Shown: positions 41,898 through 50,402, numbered from the stretch's first letter. The stretch: DNA of 64,000 nucleotides from Streptomyces sp. NBC_00572 (GCF_026341815.1 NZ_JAPENX010000002.1:1-64000), one strand, 5' to 3'. The notes: generated by a model from the sequence alone, not told the origin. Program-made: numbers and translations.

Positions 41898-42941
41898 CTT
41901 ACGAGTTGGTGCGTGATAGCGGGTGAGGTGTGTTCGGCCTGGCCGCGGCCGGTTTTCAGACGTTGGCGGTGCGGTCGGAGACGAGGCCGGCGATGGCGCG
42001 GTAGGTGTCGGGCAGGACATCTCGCCGGTGTGTCCAGCGGGTCAGTTGCTTCCAGCGTTTGTGATCGGCAAGGGCGTGTTCGACGGTGATGCGGTCGGAC
42101 GAGTGCCCGTGTCGGTCCCGTTCCCACTGCTCGACTCTGCCGGGCAATGCTCCCGGCCGTGGTTTTCTGGGCGGTGTGATCGCTTGGCCACGGTGGTCGC
42201 GGCTCAGGCCGAGATAGCCGTCGTCCAGGAGGACTTCGACGTCGGGGAAGTGCCGGAAGCAGACGGCGATGCCTTCGTTGCGGGCGGCCGTGGCGTCGTG
42301 CATACGCCCAGGTCGCAGGGCATCGGTCCATAACGTGCGGCCTCGCCAGTCGGCGATCACGGTGGCCTTCATCGTGTTCTGCTTCTTCTTGCCCGAGACG
42401 AAGGCCCGGCGTCCGCCGCGGCTGGCCGGCGGCCGGCGGACCTGGATCTCGGTGGCGTCCAAACGCAGCTCGACGCCTTCGGCCTGGGCATAGGCAAACA
42501 CATCCGTCAGCGTCCGAAGCCGCAGGCCGGGACGGTCGGGAACCGCGCACCCCCGCTCCGCCAGGAGCGTGCGCACCTCTCCGATCGCCCGGGTGACGGT
42601 GGAACGGTCGACACCGAACAGCAGACCCAGCACCGAGTGCGGCAGGTCGTGCCGCCGATGGATCAGCGTGGCCACCAGCCTGTCGACGAACACCAGCTGA
42701 TGGCTGGCGCCGGCACCCGCGGCACGCTTCCTGGCTCCGCCCCGCGTCGCATGGCGACGACCTTCGACCCCGGCCTGCCACGGCTCGGCCAACTCTTCGA
42801 CCAGACACGCAAGATGAGACCGAGAGAGCCCCGTGAACAGCCGATGCGCCAACACCGCCCGGTTGACCATGATCGCCACAGCGGGATCATGCCATCCACC
42901 TGGCACGACACCTCACCCGCTATCACGCACCAACTCGTAAG
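41898..42941. mobile_element. Complete IS element with 34-bp perfect inverted repeats
   Basis: The outer 34 bases are identical in inverted orientation: 41898-41931 pairs with 42908-42941, each beginning CTTACGAGTTGGTGCGTGAT. The element is 1044 bp and contains one intact transposase gene on the minus strand. No clear target-site duplication is visible. This is the most intact element in the window and may be active. Confidence 0.85.
41956..42870 (-). CDS. Transposase (HTH and DDE_Tnp_4, IS5-like)
   Basis: From the ATG at 42870 (VNRAVLAHRLFTGLSRSHLA) the protein has an N-terminal HTH (VLGLLFGVDRSTVTRAIGEV) and a DDE catalytic core: LDATEIQVRRP, VLLDDGYLGL and ITVEHALADHKRWK supply D, D and E. 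The frame is open from end to end, and the gene fills the element. An earlier GTG at 42906 would add 12 residues. The likely reaction is cut-and-paste transposition. Confidence 0.85.
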   Translation of the reverse strand: MVNRAVLAHRLFTGLSRSHLACLVEELAEPWQAGVEGRRHATRGGARKRAAGAGASHQLVFVDRLVATLIHRRHDLPHSVLGLLFGVDRSTVTRAIGEVRTLLAERGCAVPDRPGLRLRTLTDVFAYAQAEGVELRLDATEIQVRRPPASRGGRRAFVSGKKKQNTMKATVIADWRGRTLWTDALRPGRMHDATAARNEGIAVCFRHFPDVEVLLDDGYLGLSRDHRGQAITPPRKPRPGALPGRVEQWERDRHGHSSDRITVEHALADHKRWKQLTRWTHRRDVLPDTYRAIAGLVSDRTANV

Positions 42942-42987
42942 TCCAAAGTCTTCGGGTGCATGAAGCGAGGGTCTCGTTGATCCGTTT

Positions 42988-43160
42988 GTGACGACAGATC
43001 TCGAAACCCTCGCGACAGCACTGTACGTGAGGTTGATGACTCTCTGACAGGAACGCGGCGTTGGGGCCGTCCGCCGAGGCTGACCGATGCCGAGGGGCTG
43101 CGGTCGAAAGCCCGGCGCCTGGCGGAGCGCGGGTGGCTCCTCCTGGAGGCGTCGGGGGCG
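42988..43160 (+). pseudogene. IS982-family transposase N-terminal fragment, frameshifted
   Basis: The GTG at 42988 begins TTDLETLATALYVR, the signature start of IS982 transposases. A frame change near 43033 is needed to reach VDDSLTGTRRWGRPPRLTDA, which is the usual continuation. After about 43110 the sequence departs from the family. The remainder of the transposase is missing, and an IS5-type element starts at about 43162. Confidence 0.75.
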
Positions 43161-43161
43161 T

Positions 43162-43938
43162 TCAGTGCCGGTCGGCGGCCCGAGGCCGTGCCAGACGTCG
43201 GCTCATTCGCGTGACCATCGACCACTGGATCACCGCTTCACTGGTGGCGGGCAGGGTCTTGTAGTCCCGGGCCAGGCGGCGGGAGTTCATCAGCCACGCG
43301 AACGTGCGCTCTGCCACCCACCGCCTCGGCAGCACCACGAACCCTGCCAAGTAGTCGGGGCGCTTGACGGTCTCCAGGGTCAGAGCGAACTTGTCCCGAC
43401 ACCAGCCGACAAGGCCGCCGGTGTAGCCGCCGTCTGCCCACACGAGGGTGATGTCGCGGTGCAGACGGCGCAGTCGCATCAGCAGGCCCGCCGCGGCGTC
43501 CCGGTCGCCGATGTTCGCCGCCGTGAGCGCGACGACCAGGAGCAGGCCGAGGGTGTCGGTCACGATGTGCCGCTTGCGGCCCGGCACCTTCTTCCCGCCG
43601 TCGTAGCCGCGTGAGGCGGCCGGCACCGAGGCCGCGGCCTTCACTGACTGCGCGGCGATGATCCCCGCCGGGGGCTCGGCCTCGCGGCCCTCGCGCTTAC
43701 GGACCGTCCCGCGCAGCCGGTCGTGGAACTCGGCGATCAGCCCGTGCTCGCGCCAGCGGCGGAGCAAGGTGTAGACCCGGCCCCAATCCGGGAAGTCCGC
43801 GGGCATCGCCCGCCACGAGATCCCGCCCGCGACCAGGTAGCGGATCGCGTCCAGCACTTGCCGATGACAGTAGCCCCCGGACCGTCCACCCCGCCCCTGG
43901 AACCAGGCAGGCACCGGCAGCAACGGCCGGACGGCCAC
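43162..43938 (-). pseudogene. IS5-family transposase with catalytic Asp replaced by Ala
   Basis: The frame reads PLLPVPAWFQGRGGRSGGYC, then DAIRYLVAGGISWRAMPADF and a DDE core. The usual first catalytic phrase, IIDSQSVKAA, is IIAAQSVKAA here, so the metal-binding aspartate is replaced by Ala. The second (VWADGGYTGGLV) and third (VAERTFAWLMNSRRLARDY) motifs are kept. Coding-like sequence continues upstream to about 43980 (GFRDAEWVAVRP). The loss of one DDE residue means the enzyme should be inactive even though the frame is intact. Confidence 0.8.
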
Positions 43939-43966
43939 CCACTCCGCGTCGCGGAAACCGCCGCAG

Positions 43967-44018
43967 TCACCCGATCGGGACTCCCGTTCGACCGACAGCC
44001 TTCGAGATCGGTACGGGC
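43967..44018. repeat. Copy A of a 50-bp duplicated coding-like segment
   Basis: The stretch contains TCACCCGATCG and CTCCCGTTCGACCGACAG; a similar stretch lies at 44625-44676. Read on the minus strand both encode LS(V/I)ERESRSGD. Here it leads into the IS5 transposase frame. Confidence 0.65.
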
Positions 44019-44027
44019 AACAACCAC

Positions 44028-44531
44028 TTACATGTCGGGATGCTGCGGCAGGGCGAGCCAGTCCGACCAGGAGATCTCACGGCCGAGGAAGCGCGGCCGC
44101 TCGAACGGCCAGTCGGCGGCAATCCACTGCGGCACCAGCGCGTCGAGGGCCTGCTCGACCTTGCTGCCCACCAGCTCGTCCACCACCCACCAGGAGATCT
44201 CGCCGTCCGCGCCGGCCCTCTCCGGCGGGTCGATGTAGACACAGCCGAGCAGAACTGTCTCCGCCGCGTCGAACAGCGCGTAGTTGAAGGACTGGTGCGC
44301 GGCGATCTCCTTCTCGTGCCGCAAAAGGTCGGCCTGGTCGGCCTCGTAGGTCATGGTGGCCGCGGGCCAGCCCCAGGCCGGGCCGAAAATGGTCCACAGC
44401 CGCTCGCGCGAACCCATCACAGCCGGATAGTCGAGCGGGGTGTCCACCTCCCGGATCGGCCGCAGGTGATGACCACCGCCCGGCAGCGATACCAGGACGG
44501 GGTGGACGAAGTCATCGGGAAGCCAGCTCAT
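44028..44531 (-). CDS. GNAT-like N-acetyltransferase family protein
   Basis: The ATG at 44531 (SWLPDDFVHPVLVSLPGGGH) gives 167 residues. A GNAT-like order is visible: HHLRPIREVDTPLDYPAVMG at the start, TFGPAWGWP-type acceptor helices, FNYALFDAAETVLLGCVYID as the central strand that usually precedes the acetyl-CoA loop, and ISWWVVDELVGSKVEQALDA. The classical Q/RxxGxG/A motif is not clear, so the acetyl-CoA site is weak. The gene is flanked by the two copies of the 50-bp duplicated segment, suggesting it was boxed in by repeated IS events. Confidence 0.55.
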   Translation of the reverse strand: MSWLPDDFVHPVLVSLPGGGHHLRPIREVDTPLDYPAVMGSRERLWTIFGPAWGWPAATMTYEADQADLLRHEKEIAAHQSFNYALFDAAETVLLGCVYIDPPERAGADGEISWWVVDELVGSKVEQALDALVPQWIAADWPFERPRFLGREISWSDWLALPQHPDM

Positions 44532-44602
44532 GGCGCCCGACCGTAGCAGCGCGCGGCCGTCGGTTCCCCTGGATTTTCCCCGCATACCGCCAGGCCCCGC
44601 TC

Positions 44603-45265
44603 TCATGCCGGGAAGGGCCCGCGATCACCCGATCGAGACTCCCGTTCGATCGACAGACTCCATGATCGGTATGGCAACGGCTTCTTGAACCAGCGAAACG
44701 CGCTGGAGACGCGTAGGGAGCAGATCGGCGACACCAGGCCCGTGTGAACGTTTCCGCACTCCGGCTGGCCGGCCAGCCGCGGCGGAGAGATGAGGGTGCT
44801 GGCGAGGGTGACGGCGGCGAGGTGGCGGTCAGGGCGTTTGTCGTAGCGGGTGGCGATGCCGCGCCATTGCCTGAGGCGGTGGAAGCAGCGTTCGACGACG
44901 TTACGGCGCCGGTAGGCGGCTTTGTCGAGCCGGCAGAGGGTCTCGCCGCGGCAGATGCGTCCGTTGATCTGGTCGATCCGCTCGGGGATCGTGGCCTTGA
45001 TTCCGCGCCGGCGGAGATAGGCCCGGAAAGTGCGGGCCGAGTAACCCTTGTCCCCGACCACGCGGTCGGGCCGGGTCCGGGGTCTTCCCGGACCCGGCCG
45101 GGCCACGCGAATGAGGCCGATGACGGCCTCGGCCTGCGTGCGGTCGTTGCGGTTGCCCGCGGTGAGAAGGAGGGCCAGGGGCCGGCCTCTGCCGTCGCAG
45201 GCCAGGTGGATCTTGCCGGTCAGCCCGCCGCGGGAGCGTCCGAGCCCACGTTCTTCGAGCCCCCT
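44603..45265 (-). CDS. IS427-type transposase, second frame (OrfB), unusual end
   Basis: This frame reads GLEERGLGRSRGGLTGKIHL, VVGDKGYSARTFRAYLRRRG and NVVERCFHRLRQWRGIATRY, giving the second D and the E of the DDE triad. The native end should come soon after AAVTLASTLI; instead the frame continues about 50 residues (PPRLAGQPECGNVHTGLVSP ... ERESRSGD). This suggests truncation of the element and fusion with a duplicated segment. Confidence 0.72.
   Translation of the reverse strand, partial: RGLEERGLGRSRGGLTGKIHLACDGRGRPLALLLTAGNRNDRTQAEAVIGLIRVARPGPGRPRTRPDRVVGDKGYSARTFRAYLRRRGIKATIPERIDQINGRICRGETLCRLDKAAYRRRNVVERCFHRLRQWRGIATRYDKRPDRHLAAVTLASTLISPPRLAGQPECGNVHTGLVSPICSLRVSSAFRWFKKPLPYRSWSLSIERESRSGDRGPFPA
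44625..44676. repeat. Copy B of the 50-bp duplicated segment
   Basis: Matches 43967-44018 at roughly five of every six bases; the differences are mostly silent or conservative in the shared minus-strand frame. Here it is joined to the 3' side of the neighbouring IS427-type element. Confidence 0.65.
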
Positions 45266-45605
45266 TCAGCAGCCGTGTGCTGATGCGCTCGCACGATCGT
45301 TGAATCGATCGCGACCAGCCGGTCCACCTCCGCCCGGGACTGGGCCGTGGCCAGGAGGCGGTCGAAGGTGCCGTCGGCGGCCCAGCGGGCGAACCGTCCG
45401 TGGACGGTCTGCCAGGGGCCGAACCGCTCGGGCAGATCCCTCCAGGGCAGCCCGGTGCGGAACTTGAACACGATGCCCCCAAGGACCTGGCGGTGATCCC
45501 GCCACCTGCCACGAGCCCGACCAGGTGGCGGCAACAACGGCTCGATCACCGCCCACGCAGCATCAGAAATCTCCCCATCCCTCACGACCAGACCAACGAT
45601 CCGAT
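44785..45605 (-). mobile_element. IS5-family (IS427-like) element
   Basis: The transposase is split into two overlapping frames joined by a probable -1 slip at GAAGGGGGCTCG. The 5' side ends near 45605 (GATGATCGGAAAGACACTCC). The 3' side lacks its usual end after TLASTLI and continues into unrelated coding-like sequence that includes repeat copy B. It may be truncated on the left. Confidence 0.72.
45220..45585 (-). CDS. IS427-type transposase, first frame (OrfA)
   Basis: The 121-residue frame begins RDGEISDAAWAVIEPLLPPP and includes the HTH and the first DDE aspartate in AIDSTIVRAHQHTAAEGG. It ends at 45220-45222. Production of the full transposase needs a -1 slip into the following frame. 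Confidence 0.8.
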   Translation of the reverse strand: MRDGEISDAAWAVIEPLLPPPGRARGRWRDHRQVLGGIVFKFRTGLPWRDLPERFGPWQTVHGRFARWAADGTFDRLLATAQSRAEVDRLVAIDSTIVRAHQHTAAEGGSKNVGSDAPAAG

Positions 45606-46122
45606 GATCGGAAAGACACTCCCTAGTGCCTTCCGGACTCGCCGACGTCGCGCGTCTGCGGAACGGGCTGCAGGGCTGCGCGCCGACGGGCCCCGTCTCG
45701 GGCGGCCTCGGCGGCCGTTGTGTGCTGCCCAGCCCCTGGCGGTAGTTTCGTCAGGTGGTGAGGTTGTCCAGGCAGTTGCGGTAGGTGTCGCGAGCAGCGC
45801 GCACGCAGCCGGTCAGCCGCTCTGGACGCTGCTCAGCCGATCGACCTGCTTCTCGATGAGGCCGACCGGCACCAGGCCGCCGCCACGCCCTGTCAGCATC
45901 AACTACCAGGCCACTCGGGGCCCACCGCTGACAACCAGATGACGGCTCTTCCCTGGCGCTCCCCCGCAGACCATCACGCCGGTCTGGGTCAGCCCTCCGG
46001 TGAGGCGACGGTGGTCGGCTCGATGATTGCTCCGGCGTCGCGGGGGAAGACGGCCGCGCCATTGCCGTACGGGGGGGCTCGCTGGGCGGCCGTACAGGTG
46101 GACGTCCTGGTAAGTCCGCCAC
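45606..46122. other. No supported gene
   Basis: Short frames on both strands have no domain. A minus-strand end ARDTYRNCLDNLTT near 45755 could be a decayed C-terminus. The stretch separates the IS cluster from the TetR gene. Confidence 0.4.
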
Positions 46123-46815
46123 CTACGGGGCACGGTAGGTGTCCTCGGCGGTGGGGCCGGGGCCAGGGGTCTCACGGGGTGAGCGGCGGGGGCGGCTCGC
46201 CCCCGGCGCGGGTCCCGCCAGGCCGTGCAGCAGCAGGGTGGTAAGGGTGTCGACGATCTCCTCGTCGGTCGCCTTCGGGCCGTCCGCTCGTGCCGTGATG
46301 ACGGCGAACCCGAGCATCGAGACCATCGCCCCCATGGCGGCGGCGACCAGCGCCGGGTCGCCCGGCAGCTGGTGGCCGCGCCCGCGGAGCCACTCCAGGT
46401 GCTCGCGGAGGGTCGCCGTCTCTGCGGCCAGACTCGCCCATGCGCGGCCCTCGCCGGGCGGGCCGGCGAAGTTGGTCTGCATCAGGGCCACGACCACCGG
46501 CAGGTGTTCGCGCACGACCCGCCAGGTGACGGCGAGATGGTCGCGCAGCTGGTCGGGGTCCGTCAGATCGTGGTCGACCGGGTGGCCGCCTGCGCCGATG
46601 TCGGCGTCGGCCTGTGCGTTCAGATTCTCCATCAGGGCCCGGAGCAGGGCGTTCTTGTCCGCGAAGTGGGCGTAGAAGGAGCCGGTGGCGCGCCCTGCCT
46701 CGCGGGTGATGTCGGTGATCTTCGTGTCGAGATAGCCGCGCTCGGCGAACAGCCGCCGGGCCGCGTCCTTCAGCGCCGCCTCGGTCTCGGCGGCCTTCTC
46801 CTTGCGTACGCCCAT
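46123..46815 (-). CDS. TetR/AcrR-family repressor
   Basis: The ATG at 46815 gives 230 residues. The N-terminal HTH (AALKDAARRLFAERGYLDTK, ITDITREAGRATGSFYAHFA) is the typical TetR DNA-binding domain, with FYAHFADKNALL after it. The C-terminal domain is helical with a hydrophobic middle (MGAMVSMLGFAVITA) that should bind a small molecule. It is divergent from the FAD monooxygenase gene, with a near-perfect palindrome between them. It therefore probably represses the oxygenase and itself, and is released by a substrate of the enzyme. Confidence 0.9.
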   Translation of the reverse strand: MGVRKEKAAETEAALKDAARRLFAERGYLDTKITDITREAGRATGSFYAHFADKNALLRALMENLNAQADADIGAGGHPVDHDLTDPDQLRDHLAVTWRVVREHLPVVVALMQTNFAGPPGEGRAWASLAAETATLREHLEWLRGRGHQLPGDPALVAAAMGAMVSMLGFAVITARADGPKATDEEIVDTLTTLLLHGLAGPAPGASRPRRSPRETPGPGPTAEDTYRAP

Positions 46816-46876
46816 CACGTGAGTCCTCTCGTCGGGCTTGACGTGCGTCCTCCCCCTGCCTCATTGTGGACCACAG

Positions 46877-46900
46877 TTCAGTGAATGCAGATTCACTGAA
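46877..46900. promoter_or_regulatory. TetR operator palindrome
   Basis: Two perfect 10-base arms, TTCAGTGAAT and ATTCACTGAA, are separated by the 4 bases GCAG. The palindrome lies 20 bases before the monooxygenase ATG and 61 bases before the TetR start, exactly where a shared operator is expected. Confidence 0.82.
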
Positions 46901-46920
46901 TTTCGATTCAGGGGGTATGC

Positions 46921-48114
46921 ATGAACGTCATCGTGGTCGGCGGAGGAGTGGCGGGTGCGGCAAGTGCCCTTGCGCTACGACGGCTTGGCATGGAGGTCAC
47001 GTTGTACGAGGCGTACGCCGAGCCGGCGGGCCAGGTCGGCTCGTTCCTGAGCCTGGCGTCCAACGGTCTGCGCGTACTGCGCTCCCTCGGCGTACTGGAC
47101 CGGGTACAGCGTGCCGGGATCGACGTGCCCGGCCAGCGCATGTGGTCGAGCTCGGGCAAGCTGCTGGGTGACGTGCCGCGAGGTCGGCGGAGAGGCGACA
47201 CGCTGCACAGCGTGACTCTCATGCGGGGCGACCTGGTCGAAGCGCTGCGCGCGGAGGCGCTGGCGGCCGGAGCTGCCGTCGTCACAGGTGAGCGCCTGGT
47301 GGATGCGGTCACCACCGGGACGGGCGTACAGGCAGTCTTCGCGAGCGGTCGTACCGAAGGGGCGTCACTGCTCCTCGGCGCGGACGGCATCTGGTCGGCC
47401 ACTCGGTCGGTGCTCGACCCGCACGCGCCCACTCCCGAGTACGCGGGCATCTACAGCATCTCGGGCATCGCCGAAGGCATCGAGACCGAACCCGGCTTCT
47501 TCAACATGACGTTCGCACGGAACGGCGCCTTCATCCACCTCGCCGCCCCCGGCGGCAAGGTCTGGTGGTCGGCCCAGGTCTCGTGTCCCGCGCAGCCGGA
47601 GCTCGGACTCACCGAGAAGGAGTGGCATCGCCGCCTGACCGGGCTCTACCGGCACGAGCAGGTGCCGCACGCGATCCTTGCGGCGACTGTCGAACTGCAC
47701 CGCCCCACCCTGATGCACAAGCTCGGCGCGGTCCCGGTCCGCCACAACGACCGCATCGCGCTGCTCGGCGACGCCGGACACCCCGTCGGCGCGGGTCAAG
47801 GCGCATCGATGGCCCTGGAGGACGCAATGGTCCTGGCCCGGTCACTGGTCGCGGAACCCTCGGTGCCCGCCGCCCTTTCGGCGTACGACGCCGCCCGCTC
47901 GGTCCGCATCGCCAAGATGGTCAAGGCGGCCTCGGGCAACCGTGACGCCAAGACGGCCGGCCCGCTCGCGCGGAGGATGCGCGATCTGGTGATGCCGGTG
48001 GCAGTCCCCCTCTTCTTCGACAAGGCCACGGCCTGGCTCTACACCCACGACTGCGGCGAACTGCCCACCAGCCGAATGGACGGAGACTCCCAGGCCCGTA
48101 GCTCACGGCTCTGA
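46921..48114 (+). CDS. FAD-dependent monooxygenase
   Basis: The 397-residue protein begins with the dinucleotide-binding motif NVIVVGGGVAGAASALALRR. The DG-type motif is near LLLGADGIWSATRSVL, and the GD motif IALLGDAGHPVGAGQGASMA is near residue 280, giving the FAD and NADPH-binding signature of PHBH-type aromatic hydroxylases. These enzymes hydroxylate aromatic or polyketide substrates. Its substrate is not visible. The palindromic operator and divergent TetR gene suggest substrate-induced expression. The stop is followed by a bidirectional terminator. Confidence 0.9.
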   Translation: MNVIVVGGGVAGAASALALRRLGMEVTLYEAYAEPAGQVGSFLSLASNGLRVLRSLGVLDRVQRAGIDVPGQRMWSSSGKLLGDVPRGRRRGDTLHSVTLMRGDLVEALRAEALAAGAAVVTGERLVDAVTTGTGVQAVFASGRTEGASLLLGADGIWSATRSVLDPHAPTPEYAGIYSISGIAEGIETEPGFFNMTFARNGAFIHLAAPGGKVWWSAQVSCPAQPELGLTEKEWHRRLTGLYRHEQVPHAILAATVELHRPTLMHKLGAVPVRHNDRIALLGDAGHPVGAGQGASMALEDAMVLARSLVAEPSVPAALSAYDAARSVRIAKMVKAASGNRDAKTAGPLARRMRDLVMPVAVPLFFDKATAWLYTHDCGELPTSRMDGDSQARSSRL

Positions 48115-48155
48115 GGGACCGCGGCACCGCGTGTGCCTCGCCCCGGATTCGTTCG

Positions 48156-48200
48156 GCCCTGGCCGTCCCCGCCCGCCGCTTGGGCGGGGACGGCCAGGGC
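48156..48200. terminator. Bidirectional terminator between monooxygenase and epoxide-hydrolase genes
   Basis: A perfect 19-bp stem (arm 48156-48174 with 48182-48200) with a 7-base loop lies between two convergent genes. Confidence 0.9.
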
Positions 48201-48224
48201 ATTCACGCGTGCCGACCGCGGGTG

Positions 48225-49370
48225 TCAGGCCCCGAGTCCGGCGAAGAAAGCGCGGACGTCGGTGACGAACTCCTCCGGCTGCTCCAGCGCGAGGAAGTTG
48301 CCTCCGCGCTCAAGCTCGCTCCAGTGGGTGATGTGGTGGTCCCGCTCGGCGAAGCGGCGGATGGCGACGTCCGTGCCCAGCGCGACGGCCACGCCGGTCG
48401 GGACGGTGCCGCGCGCCTTCGGGGCCCAGGCACTCGCGTCGTGGCCCGCTTCGTAGTAGAGGTTCGCCGAGGAGCCGGCGGTACCGCTGAACCAGTAGAC
48501 GCTGACGTTCGTCAACAGTCGGTCGCGGCCCACGGCGTCCTCGGGCAGCTCAGCTGCAGGGTCCGTCCACTCCTTGAACTTCTCCACGATCCAGGCGAGT
48601 TGGCCGACCGGCGAGTCATGCAGCCCATAGGCGAGGGTCTGCGGGCGGGTGGACTGGATGGCGTTGAAGCCCATCTTGTCCTGCTGGAAGTTCTCCAGCC
48701 GGGCCAGCCGCTCCTGCTCGGACCCGGTCAGCCCCTCGAACTCTGCGGGGTCCCCGGAGGGGAAGGTGATCAGGCCGTTCACGTGGACGCCGACGACCTT
48801 GTCCGGTGCCTGGCGCCCCATCTCGGTGACGATCCAGGCGCCGCCACCCGTGCCCTGAACGCCGTACGAGTCGTAACCGAGCCGGCCCATGAGCTCCACG
48901 AACGCGCCCGCGATGCGGCCGGTGTTCCAGCCGGCCTCACCCAGCGGACCGGAGAAGCCCGTGCCGGGCGTGGACGTCACGATGACATGGAAGTCCTGCG
49001 TCAGCGGTCGGATGACATCGACGAACTGCATGAACGAGCAGGGCCAGTCGTGCACCAGAAGCAGCGGGACAGCCGCATCGTTCTGCGAACGGACATGCAG
49101 GAAATGGATGTTCTGGCCGTCGATCTCGGTGGTGAACTGGGGGAACTCGTTGAGCTCCGCCTCCACCTTGCGCCAGTCGAAACCGTCGGCCCAGTACGCG
49201 GCCAGGGCTTTGAGGTAGTCGGTGGGGACGCCACGGCTCCAGCCGGTCCCGGGAATCTCGCTGCCCCAGCGGCTACGGGCCAGCCTGTGGTGCAGGTCGT
49301 CGAGCTCATCCTGCGCAATGTCGATGCGGTACGGGTGGATCCGGGCGTCGATGCTGCTGCTGATCTCCAT
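48225..49370 (-). CDS. Epoxide-hydrolase homologue lacking nucleophile and catalytic His
   Basis: The 381-residue protein has the N-terminal EHN region (RIDIAQDELDDLHHRLARSR) and the alpha/beta-hydrolase core, including HDWPCSFMQF as the oxyanion loop. In active epoxide hydrolases the nucleophile is the Asp of a QGGDxGAW phrase and the base is the His of ERGGHF. Here the phrases are QGTGGGAW (Gly175 at the Asp position) and ERGGNF (Asn358 at the His position). The DNA at both sites was checked by hand. The rest of the fold is intact, so this may be a pseudoenzyme with a binding role. It is divergent from the WYL regulator gene. Confidence 0.85.
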   Translation of the reverse strand: MEISSSIDARIHPYRIDIAQDELDDLHHRLARSRWGSEIPGTGWSRGVPTDYLKALAAYWADGFDWRKVEAELNEFPQFTTEIDGQNIHFLHVRSQNDAAVPLLLVHDWPCSFMQFVDVIRPLTQDFHVIVTSTPGTGFSGPLGEAGWNTGRIAGAFVELMGRLGYDSYGVQGTGGGAWIVTEMGRQAPDKVVGVHVNGLITFPSGDPAEFEGLTGSEQERLARLENFQQDKMGFNAIQSTRPQTLAYGLHDSPVGQLAWIVEKFKEWTDPAAELPEDAVGRDRLLTNVSVYWFSGTAGSSANLYYEAGHDASAWAPKARGTVPTGVAVALGTDVAIRRFAERDHHITHWSELERGGNFLALEQPEEFVTDVRAFFAGLGA

Positions 49371-49433
49371 GCATGCAACAGTATTCTCGATGTAGGCACG
49401 TTACATTCCTAATTACACAACAGGCTGGCCCTC

Positions 49434-50402
49434 ATGCTCGATACCTCCGCACGCCTGCTGCGCCTGCTCTCCCTCCTGCAGACCCCACGGGCTTGGCCGG
49501 GATCTGAACTGGCCGAGCGCCTGGGGGTGAGCGGCCGCACCATCCGCAACGACATCGACCGACTGCGCGAGCTCGGCTATCCCGTGGACGCCACACGCGG
49601 ATCCACCGGTGGCTACCGGCTCGGTGCCGGGGCAGCCATGCCCCCGCTGCTTCTCGACGACGAGGAGGCCGTCGCGGTGACGATCGCGCTGCGCACCGCC
49701 GCGCAGGGCGCTGTCCCAGGCACCGAGGAGAACTCCCTGAGGGCGCTGGTCAAGCTGGAGCAGGTGCTGCCCTCGCGGCTGCGCCGACGGGTGCGGGCCC
49801 TGCAGACCCACACCGTGGCCGTGCCCGCCGACCATCCGGCGCCGATCGTCTCCGCAGAGGTGCTCACCACTCTGGTATCCGCCTGCCGCGACCGGGAACA
49901 ACTGCGCTTCGACTACCTGGACCACGTCGGCTCGTCCACCCGCCGCGTGGTGGAGCCGTACCGAGCGGTGAACTGGGGACGACGCTGGTATCTGGTTGCG
50001 TGGGACGTCGAGCGCGAGGACTGGCGTACGTTCAGGATCGACCGGATCCAGCCCCGCACCCCGACAGGACCGCGCTTCGCTGAGCGTGAACTGCCCGGCG
50101 GCGACGTCACCTCGTACGTTTCCCAACGGGTGTCGAGCGCGGCCTGGCGCTACCACGCGCGCGTGACCGTTCATGCGCCGGCGACGGCGGTGATCGAGCA
50201 GATCAACCCTGCGGTCGGCACCGTCGAGGCTATCGACGCCGACACCTGTGTCCTGACCACCGGAGCCGACACACTGCAGACCCTCGCCGTCTACCTGGGC
50301 ATGCTCGACTTCGACTTCGACGCCACCGAGCCGGAGGAACTGGTCACCCACCTGCGCTGGCTCGCGTCGCGCTATGCCCGCTCGACTCCGCCAACCCACT
50401 GA
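49434..50402 (+). CDS. WYL-domain transcription regulator (YafY type)
   Basis: The 322-residue protein begins with an HTH (RLLRLLSLLQTPRAWPGSEL, AERLGVSGRTIRNDIDRLRE), followed by a winged region and a WYL domain with NWGRRWYLVAWDVEREDWRT near residue 180. WYL domains bind ligands, often nucleotides, nucleic acids or other small molecules. The gene is divergent from the epoxide-hydrolase homologue with 63 bases between them, so it likely regulates that gene. The ATG at 49434 is chosen from the HTH position. Confidence 0.88.
   Translation: MLDTSARLLRLLSLLQTPRAWPGSELAERLGVSGRTIRNDIDRLRELGYPVDATRGSTGGYRLGAGAAMPPLLLDDEEAVAVTIALRTAAQGAVPGTEENSLRALVKLEQVLPSRLRRRVRALQTHTVAVPADHPAPIVSAEVLTTLVSACRDREQLRFDYLDHVGSSTRRVVEPYRAVNWGRRWYLVAWDVEREDWRTFRIDRIQPRTPTGPRFAERELPGGDVTSYVSQRVSSAAWRYHARVTVHAPATAVIEQINPAVGTVEAIDADTCVLTTGADTLQTLAVYLGMLDFDFDATEPEELVTHLRWLASRYARSTPPTH

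Noticed and set aside
49371..49433. Operator for the WYL regulator
   Set aside because: Only a weak TGTA...TACA inverted repeat is visible; not enough to call.
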